Position numbers and translations under genes: made by a program. Below are positions 58,500 to 64,000 of a stretch of DNA of 64,000 nucleotides, piece by piece (within the stretch, counting starts at the first letter, position 1; each line of letters opens with the position of its first letter). Source of the DNA: Haliea sp. (lineage in GTDB: Bacteria > Pseudomonadota > Gammaproteobacteria > Pseudomonadales > Halieaceae); NCBI GenBank assembly GCA_016704305.1, contig JADJAL010000060.1, forward strand, positions 24,727-88,726. Direction: 5' to 3'. Below the pieces are notes generated by a model. It had not been told where the DNA came from. It saw only the letters and a list, made by a program, of their open reading frames with translations, and did no database searches.

Positions 58500-59998
58500 A
58501 TGAGTGACCAGTTACTGATGGCAGTTCTTTTCATTGCACTGCTGTACGGTCTGATTTTCACCAAGTGGGCGGCGGAACAGGTATTTGTCTGCGTCATGTT
58601 GGCCGCGTACTTCGCCGGGCTGGTGACAACCAATGAGGTGTTGGACAAGGCCTCGAATAATGGCGTGATGACCCTGATCATCCTGTTGCTGGTGTCCACT
58701 GGCATCGAAAAAGTGTCTTGGCTCACACAGATGTCGCACAAAATGATTATTCCCAGTTATGCCGGGACATTGCTGCGCATGGGTTCCGTGACAGCGGTGT
58801 TCTCCGCTTTCGTGAACAACACTGCAGTCGTTGCGACCCTCGCGCATACCGTTCGCAGTAATCGCATTCACCCTGCATCGAAACTACTGATTCCGCTGTC
58901 CTATGCGACTATCCTGGGCGGGAGCCTGATCGGCAAAAGTATCCTGGAGAACAAGCTGCGCGATCTGGAAGACCTGTTCCTCGTCGAAATAGTGCGCGGC
59001 AAGCATCTGATCTCGCCGGTGGCGCCACAGGAGCGCATCGAGGCCGGCGACAAACTGATTTTTTCCGGCGATATCAGGCAGGTGCAGACCCTGGAGTCAT
59101 TTGATGGCCTGCGCCTGTTTGCTGTGGAAGAGGGTTTGCTGAGCGCCAACATGATCGAAGTTATCGTAATGCCCAATGCCGCTATCGAGGGCAAAACCGT
59201 CAAGGAAAGTGCGTTTCGCTCGGTATTTGATGCGGCGGTTGTCGGGATGCGCCGCGGGGGGAAACGCCTCTCGGGAAAGCTGGGGAATATCACGATCGAG
59301 GCGGGAGACAGCATGATCCTGGCAGTAGGTCCTGATTTTAACGAACGAAAAACCTCGATAAGAATTTCGTCATCATCAACGATGCAATTGGAAAAATGCA
59401 ACTGACAACGTTCCAGAATTATTTTGTTACCACTGCGCTGATGCTGGTGGTGGTGCTTGCATCGCTGGAAATTGTGCCATTGATCAAGGGTGCAGCGTTC
59501 CTGTTGATCGGCATGCTGTTTCTCGGCGTTGTCACCGGATCTGAATTGCGACGACGCTTTCCCTTCGAATTGTGGTTGATCATCGCATCGGCACTGACGA
59601 TCTCACAAGCACTGACGAACTCCGGTCTGGTCGGCGGTATTACGGATGGACTGCAGAATTACCTCGCCGCGCTAGGCCCCTATGGTGCGATGGTTGGGGT
59701 GTATTTCTTTACCTTGATGCTCACTGAGGTGATGACGAATAACGCGGCAGCGGCCCTGAGCTTTCCGCTGGCCTTTGGGTTGGCCCAGAGTTACGGTGTG
59801 AGCTACATGCCTTTTGTCATGGTGGTCGCTTACGGTGCCAGCGCAAGCTTTATGACGCCCTTTGGCTATACCACCAACCTGATGGTGCAGAACATGGGCG
59901 GCTACCAGTTCCGGGATTATTTCCGCACGGGACTGCCAGTCTCTCTGGCATTTTCCGCTGTCGTTATTTTCCTGGTGCCGAAATTTTTCCCGTTCTAG
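58500..59998 (+). CDS. SLC13-family permease with RCK_C domain, frame broken and with an apparent internal deletion
   Basis: Sodium- or proton-coupled anion carrier (sulfate or dicarboxylate type) with cytoplasmic TrkA-C regulatory domains. N-terminal spans LLMAVLFIALLYGLIFT to FSAFVNNTAVVATLAHTV, then SLIGKSILENKLRDLEDLFLVEIVRG (TrkA-C), a second TrkA-C, and C-terminal spans with LTEVMTNNAAAALSFP and YGASASFMTPFGYTTNLMV. One A is missing from the A5 run at 59348-59352; repairing it joins the frames. Homologues have about 80-90 residues (LIGTSTNLIV and two spans) between YATILGG and SLIGKS, near 58921; these are absent here, so the protein is short at about 499 residues. Confidence 0.82.
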
Positions 59999-60040
59999 TT
60001 CTCGCAGTCTATCCTGCGTTGATAGCGGACAGGATGAGAT

Positions 60041-60790
60041 TCAACTCATGCCCGTTGAGAACCCCCCATCCACGGGTAGAGTTTGCCCGGTAATCCAGGC
60101 CGCAGCAGGCGAGCTGAGGAATAGCACGGCCGCTGCGATATCCGCCGGCACACCCGTCCTTTTCAGCCCCTGTCGCTTGAGCGTTTCATCCACCATCTCC
60201 TGCATTGTGTCCAGCACAGGCGCCGTGAGATTAGAGCGTGTCAGCCCTGCGGCTACCGCATTGGCGCGAATGCCGAACTTGCCCCAACTCATGCCAAGTG
60301 TTTTTACCAGTTGCACCAGCCCCGCCTTGGCGGCCCCGTAACCGGGCGTCCATTCGAAGCCGAAATACGAGGTCATGGAGGCGATGCCGATGACGCTCGC
60401 GCCGCCGGGGAATGCGCTGGCCGCCAGCAAATCCTTGCACGCCGAACTGAGGTGGAACACGCTGGACAGGTTGACTGCAAGCGACGCATCGAACGCATCG
60501 GCCTCCCATTCGTTGCCCTGCATGCCGCCGGCATTGTTGACGAGGATATCCAGTTTCGGCAGCGATGCCGCCAGTGCATAGAGCGCCGCGCGATCCGCGA
60601 CATCCACCCGCCGATAGACGATGTTGGAGAGGTCTGTGTCGTACTCGCTCGCCGCAGCTTTGCGGCCCGTCACGATGACCTCCGCGCCCGCATCCCGGTA
60701 GGCGTGTGCACAGCCCAGGCCGATTCCGCTGGTGCCGCCGGTGATCAGCACCGTGGCGCCGGTGTAGTCATAGGAAATGCCTTGGAACAT
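60041..60790 (-). CDS. Short-chain dehydrogenase
   Basis: 249 residues. TVLITGGTSGIGLGCAHAY at the N-terminus, LDILVNNAGGMQG near 85, IASMTSYFG (Ser) and GYGAAKAGLVQL (Tyr/Lys) near 150, ending AAWITGQTLPVDGGFS. ATG 60790 has GGAGGCGACC directly upstream; an upstream ATG at 60847 lacks this. It follows another SDR by 14 bases. Family only; substrate unknown, with lipid, steroid or terpenoid alcohols as likely candidates from the context. Confidence 0.88.
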   Translation of the reverse strand: MFQGISYDYTGATVLITGGTSGIGLGCAHAYRDAGAEVIVTGRKAAASEYDTDLSNIVYRRVDVADRAALYALAASLPKLDILVNNAGGMQGNEWEADAFDASLAVNLSSVFHLSSACKDLLAASAFPGGASVIGIASMTSYFGFEWTPGYGAAKAGLVQLVKTLGMSWGKFGIRANAVAAGLTRSNLTAPVLDTMQEMVDETLKRQGLKRTGVPADIAAAVLFLSSPAAAWITGQTLPVDGGFSTGMS

Positions 60791-60804
60791 GGTCGCCTCC
60801 CGTT

Positions 60805-61572
60805 CTAGAGCTGTGGCAGCGCGTCGTTGACCAGTCCGGCACTCCAACCGCCATCGGCGATAAATTCCGCGCCTGTACTGTAGGTCGCCTCATCCGATGC
60901 CAGGAATGCCGTTAACGCGGCCACTTCGCGTGGCAGGCCAACCCGGGGGAGGGCGTGGTGCAGGTAGAACGTGTTCGCGTCTTCCAGCGACATCACATCG
61001 GAGCCGTGCATCGCGGTATACACGCCGCCCGGATGCACGCTGTTGACGCGTATGTTGAATTTTCCCATCTCCATCGCCGCCGCCTTGGTCATGCCGCGTA
61101 CCGCCCATTTGGTGGAGGAATAGGCAACCAATGAGTTCTTGGATTGCAAGCCGTCAATGGACGACACATTGATGATGGAGCCGCCGCCATTGGCTTTCAT
61201 GCGGGGAAACACGGCCTGCATCCCGAGAAACACACCCAGCTGGTTGACGCCGACGATCTTCATGAAGTCGGCTTCGGTGGTATCCATGATGGTCTTCTGG
61301 AAAATAATCGCGGCGTTGTTGACCAGCACCGTCAATGGGCCGAGCGTTTCCGCCAGCGGCACCGCGGCGTCCCAGTCGGCTTTGCGGGAGACATCCAGGT
61401 GGACATAGAGTGCGCTCGCGCCCAGTTCATCGGCGAGTGCTTGTCCGGGGCCATCCAGTACATCTGCTATCAGTACCTTTGCGCCGTGTTCCAGCAACAG
61501 GCGTACCGTCGCCTCGCCCATGCCGCGCGCACCGCCCGTGACAATTGCTACCTTGCCTGCTAATCGTGTCAT
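60805..61572 (-). CDS. Short-chain dehydrogenase, 3-/20-beta-hydroxysteroid type
   Basis: 255 residues. KVAIVTGGARGMGEATVRLL near residue 7, TVLVNNAAI near 83, SIINVSSIDGLQ (Ser) and YSSTKWAVRGMTKAAA (Tyr/Lys) near 155-170, and IRVNSVHPGGVYTAM. The GGARGMG motif and this length match the hydroxysteroid dehydrogenase group of SDRs, but that group contains enzymes with many substrates. It follows the uncharacterised gene by nine bases. Confidence 0.88.
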   Translation of the reverse strand: MTRLAGKVAIVTGGARGMGEATVRLLLEHGAKVLIADVLDGPGQALADELGASALYVHLDVSRKADWDAAVPLAETLGPLTVLVNNAAIIFQKTIMDTTEADFMKIVGVNQLGVFLGMQAVFPRMKANGGGSIINVSSIDGLQSKNSLVAYSSTKWAVRGMTKAAAMEMGKFNIRVNSVHPGGVYTAMHGSDVMSLEDANTFYLHHALPRVGLPREVAALTAFLASDEATYSTGAEFIADGGWSAGLVNDALPQL

Positions 61573-61581
61573 GTGTTCCCC

Positions 61582-62663
61582 CTACATGTATTTATCGAAC
61601 TGGCTCCAGAAGCCGAATTCCATCATGCCGTAACCGATCTGGTCGCCCAGTTGAAAGCGCGCGGGTGTCTCGATCAGGCCAAACATTTTGTCATCGTCTT
61701 TCACTGCATCCCAGTGGAGGCCCTGTACGACGAGGTCTCCCTGGAACATACCGTGGCGCCAGTCTGCTTCCAGGCCGTAACCGGTACCCGCGGTCAGGTA
61801 GGTTTGCAGCAGCGGCGTACCGCGCACTTCCAACGGACCGCCCGGTGCGTCCGGGAAGCGCAGCACGCCCTCGCGGATGCGCGCCTTGAACGGGCTGGCA
61901 TGCTCGAAGACATGATGGTGCTCGGGTCGGCCCAGCCATTCCTCGCCTTTATTTGGATCCTTCCAGATGCGCACCGCTTCCTCCGTGGTGCGGCTGCCGT
62001 CATTGTTCTCGTTGACGATATAGAGCAGCGCGAAATCCTCGAACAGCATCGGAAAATAGTTCCACATGCCTTCCATGGACGGTGTTCCAGCGTGGATGCC
62101 GGCGGGCTCGGATTCACCCACCGGGCGCACGCCCCAGGAGCGATCGCGGCTGCCGATCCAACTGCCTGGCTCCACTTGCCATATCTTGTCGTCAACTTTC
62201 AGCTGGCCCTGCCAACGTCCCATTTGCGCGAAGCGCATGGTGTCAAACAGCACGCGGCCCTGCTTGCGGATATAGTGGCGCGGTTCGAGGAAGGGGAGTG
62301 TTCGCCCTCCCATGTGGCATCGAGTTCAATACCAAACTCATTGGGTTCGACGATCACCCGCAGCTTTTGCAAGCCTTCCAGTACCTCTATTCGCATGGGT
62401 CCCACGGTGATGTCAGCCCGGTCGCCCAGTCGGCGGGAGCCGCGAATCACCCGGTGATTGTCGCCGTGCCGCACTAACAGGAATGCGTCCTGAACGCCCA
62501 GCGTGGGGTATTGGCCCAGCCCGAACACGACGAACAGCTCCTCACTGCAGTTGTGCAGGTTGAAGTAGTAGCGATCGTAGAAATTCCTGTCGCTGGTAGC
62601 GACGTGACGAATGACGTCGGCGATCTGGTGCAGGGGGTAATCGTCCATCGAAGAAAGTGACAT
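61582..62663 (-). CDS. Uncharacterised protein of about 360 residues, frame broken once
   Basis: Two frames read as one protein: [31 protein letters not shown] ... ELDATWEG, then [34 protein letters not shown] to FWSQFDKYM. One base is gained or lost near 62295-62312. No signal peptide or membrane span. Beta-rich with many Trp and Gly; [14 protein letters not shown] wording and [21 protein letters not shown] suggest a lipocalin/AttH-like (CrtC-like) double domain, possibly the DUF7064/7065 group, but I am not sure. ATG 62663 is the likely start. Operon with two SDRs; a role in lipid or steroid metabolism is inference only. Confidence 0.7.
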
Positions 62664-62732
62664 CTGGGTGGTTCTCAGTGGGTGGGTGGCAAGCCGGCCA
62701 ATACTAAGCATGTTACTGGATCCAAGGCACAT

Positions 62733-62759
62733 AAAAGGCGGACACCAAAGGTGCCCGCC
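62733..62759 (-). terminator. Terminator of the outer-membrane protein gene
   Basis: On the minus strand GGCGGGCACC and GGTGTCCGCC pair with one mismatch around TTT, followed by four T. Confidence 0.8.
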
Positions 62760-62785
62760 CCGATTCTACCAGCCAACCTATTGAC

Positions 62786-63309
62786 TTAGAAGCGGTACAG
62801 AGCGCTAATACCGATCTCGTCGTATGACTGCTCCAGTTTGCCACCAAAAATCGGTGGATTTAGAACGCTGAGGGGGAATCGATGTCGTCGGGCGAGATAT
62901 GGGCGTATGCCAGGTTAACAGCGAAATTCTCAGTGATGAACCACTCAGCATTAACCCTGAAGCCTTGTGTTTCAAAACCATCGTCATCTGACTGGAGATA
63001 GTCAGCGCCAAAGCCGATGTTGTTGTTCAGGTACCATGTGCCACCGAGGAGCCAGGTAGTGGGGTCATCTTGTGAGTCGCTGAGGTAGGTCTTGCCACCG
63101 CTGGCGCGTGCCTTGAGACCGCCATTACCAAAAGCCCAGAATTGTTCAAGATCAAGACTCCAAGCATCAGCGTCGGGACCATCATTAACATCGATCCTCT
63201 GATAGGTGCCTCGAGCATAGCCGGCATCCAGTTCCCACTGGTAGTCGGCTTGGGCGGTAACAGAAAGTGCCAGGCCAATGCCTGCTACTAGTGCGGTTTT
63301 CTTGAACAT
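62786..63309 (-). CDS. Small outer-membrane beta-barrel (putative porin), frame broken near its end
   Basis: ATG 63307-63309 follows AAGGAG and starts a signal peptide MFKKTALVAGIGLALSVTAQA. The mature part has alternating strands (WELDAGYARGTYQRI, GLKARASGGKTYLSD, NIGFGADYLQSDDDG). The frame stops at 62860; shifting once near 62865-62877 continues PPIFGGKLEQSYDEIGISALYRF and ends at TAA 62786-62788, with the terminal Phe typical of outer-membrane barrels. About 174 residues. Ligand unknown. Confidence 0.8.
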
Positions 63310-63376
63310 TGTGTTCTCCTTACGGGGTCTCATGGACTTACGGTCTTCCCCCTTCTTAACTGCGGGGATAGGGCTA

Positions 63377-63404
63377 ATACTACGCTCGACACAGATCGCG
63401 ACAA
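63377..63404 (-). promoter_or_regulatory. Possible promoter of the outer-membrane protein gene
   Basis: Minus strand TTGTCG (63399-63404) and TAGTAT (63377-63382), 16 bases apart, about 70 bases before the ATG. Confidence 0.45.
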
Positions 63405-63489
63405 GGTAATAATTTGGCCCGCGGTAATGTGAACTATTTACTTGTTTTTGTAAAGCCAAGTTGTCGCAGGAAGCGAGTCCCAAAGTGCA

Positions 63490-64000
63490 TCAATTCCGCT
63501 CGCTGCGACCTTTCTCCAGCACATCCTGGCGCCGCGCTTCGATGGCAGTGCCGGATGCCTGTTCTGCCCAGTGTATCGCGCGCGTTTCCTCCCATGTCAG
63601 CGCCTCTTTCAGCGGCATGGAATAGCCATCTTCAATCAGCGTCTGGTACTGCCGCAGAACCTGCGGGACACAACCGCAGATATCCTGCGCCATTTTGCTG
63701 GCGCGCGGCAGCAAATCGGCCGCAGCAACGACATGGTTGACCAGGCCCCATTCGTAAGCCTGTTGGGCGAACACCGGGGCCCCAGTGAAGGCGATTTCCC
63801 TGGCGCGGGAAAGCCCTATCAGGCGCGGCAATTTCTGGCTCAGTCCCCAGCCGGGCAACATGCCGACGCGGGCATGGGTGTCGGCAAAGCGGGCGTTTTC
63901 CGAGGCGATCAGGATGTCGCAGGCCAGCGCCATCTCAAAACCGCCGGTGATGCAGTGGCCGTTGATCGCGCCGATGATCGGCCCTTCAAACGCTTCCATC
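63490..64000 (-). CDS. Enoyl-CoA hydratase/isomerase (crotonase) family, C-terminal part
   Basis: The frame is open at the right edge, so the N-terminus is outside the window. Visible: PIIGAINGHCITGGFEMALACDILIAS (oxyanion hole region and substrate pocket) and FADTHARVGMLPGWGLSQKLPRLIG, where the second catalytic Glu of true hydratases is usually found; here the position after VGMLP is Gly-Trp-Gly, so the enzyme may be an isomerase or hydrolase-type crotonase rather than a hydratase. C-terminal helix ends GRSERN. Confidence 0.88.
   Translation of the reverse strand, partial: MEAFEGPIIGAINGHCITGGFEMALACDILIASENARFADTHARVGMLPGWGLSQKLPRLIGLSRAREIAFTGAPVFAQQAYEWGLVNHVVAAADLLPRASKMAQDICGCVPQVLRQYQTLIEDGYSMPLKEALTWEETRAIHWAEQASGTAIEARRQDVLEKGRSERN

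Overview
The window comes from a GC-rich gammaproteobacterium. Housekeeping gene order matches the Pseudomonas/Cellvibrio side of the class: scpAB-rluB; yciK-mupP-ubiG-MTA deaminase divergent from gyrA-serC-pheA-tyrA-aroA-cmk-rpsA-ihfB; uvrB; thrS-infC-rpmI-rplT-pheST-ihfA-merR. Accessory families (DUF3604, DUF6524-like, SO2930-type cytochrome, lipid-type SDRs) suggest a marine Cellvibrionales-like organism. That placement is inference.

Layout. 1-3604: the end of an integrated element. A tyrosine integrase tail runs into the intrinsic terminator of tRNA-Arg(TCG). An ISL3-family element sits inside that terminator, and an IS1182-family element sits inside the ISL3 left inverted repeat; both target-site duplications can be read. 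3610-22600: core genes for chromosome segregation, rRNA modification, cell-wall recycling, ubiquinone, gyrase, serine and aromatic amino acid synthesis, ribosomal protein S1, IHF-beta and pyrimidine synthesis. 22645-34910: surface polysaccharide genes (epimerase, WecA/WbpL-like initiating transferase, WbpM-like dehydratase) and, on the minus strand, a beta-helix/diheme cytochrome fusion and an apparent giant sulfotransferase/glycosyltransferase. 35538-45503: tRNA-Asn, uvrB, the thrS-pheT translation operon, ihfA, a MerR regulator and tRNA-Pro. 45701-49406: osmoregulated periplasmic glucan genes opgGH. 49416-52731: minus-strand operon of an alpha/beta hydrolase, MlaA lipoprotein and a periplasmic binding protein. 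52895-53603: a small basic protein and a CspA-type protein with a long leader. 53848-59998: alcohol dehydrogenase, SDR, DUF3604 protein, redoxin and SLC13 permease. 60041-64000: two SDRs, an uncharacterised protein, a small outer-membrane beta-barrel and a partial crotonase, all on the minus strand.

About twenty small indels break reading frames across the window, including in the essential genes gyrA and pheS, although the protein on both sides of each break is well conserved. This is best explained by base-level errors in the sequence, so broken genes are annotated as composites with the break positions given. The exceptions that look biological are the nested insertion sequences and, less surely, the in-frame stop in the IS1182 transposase.
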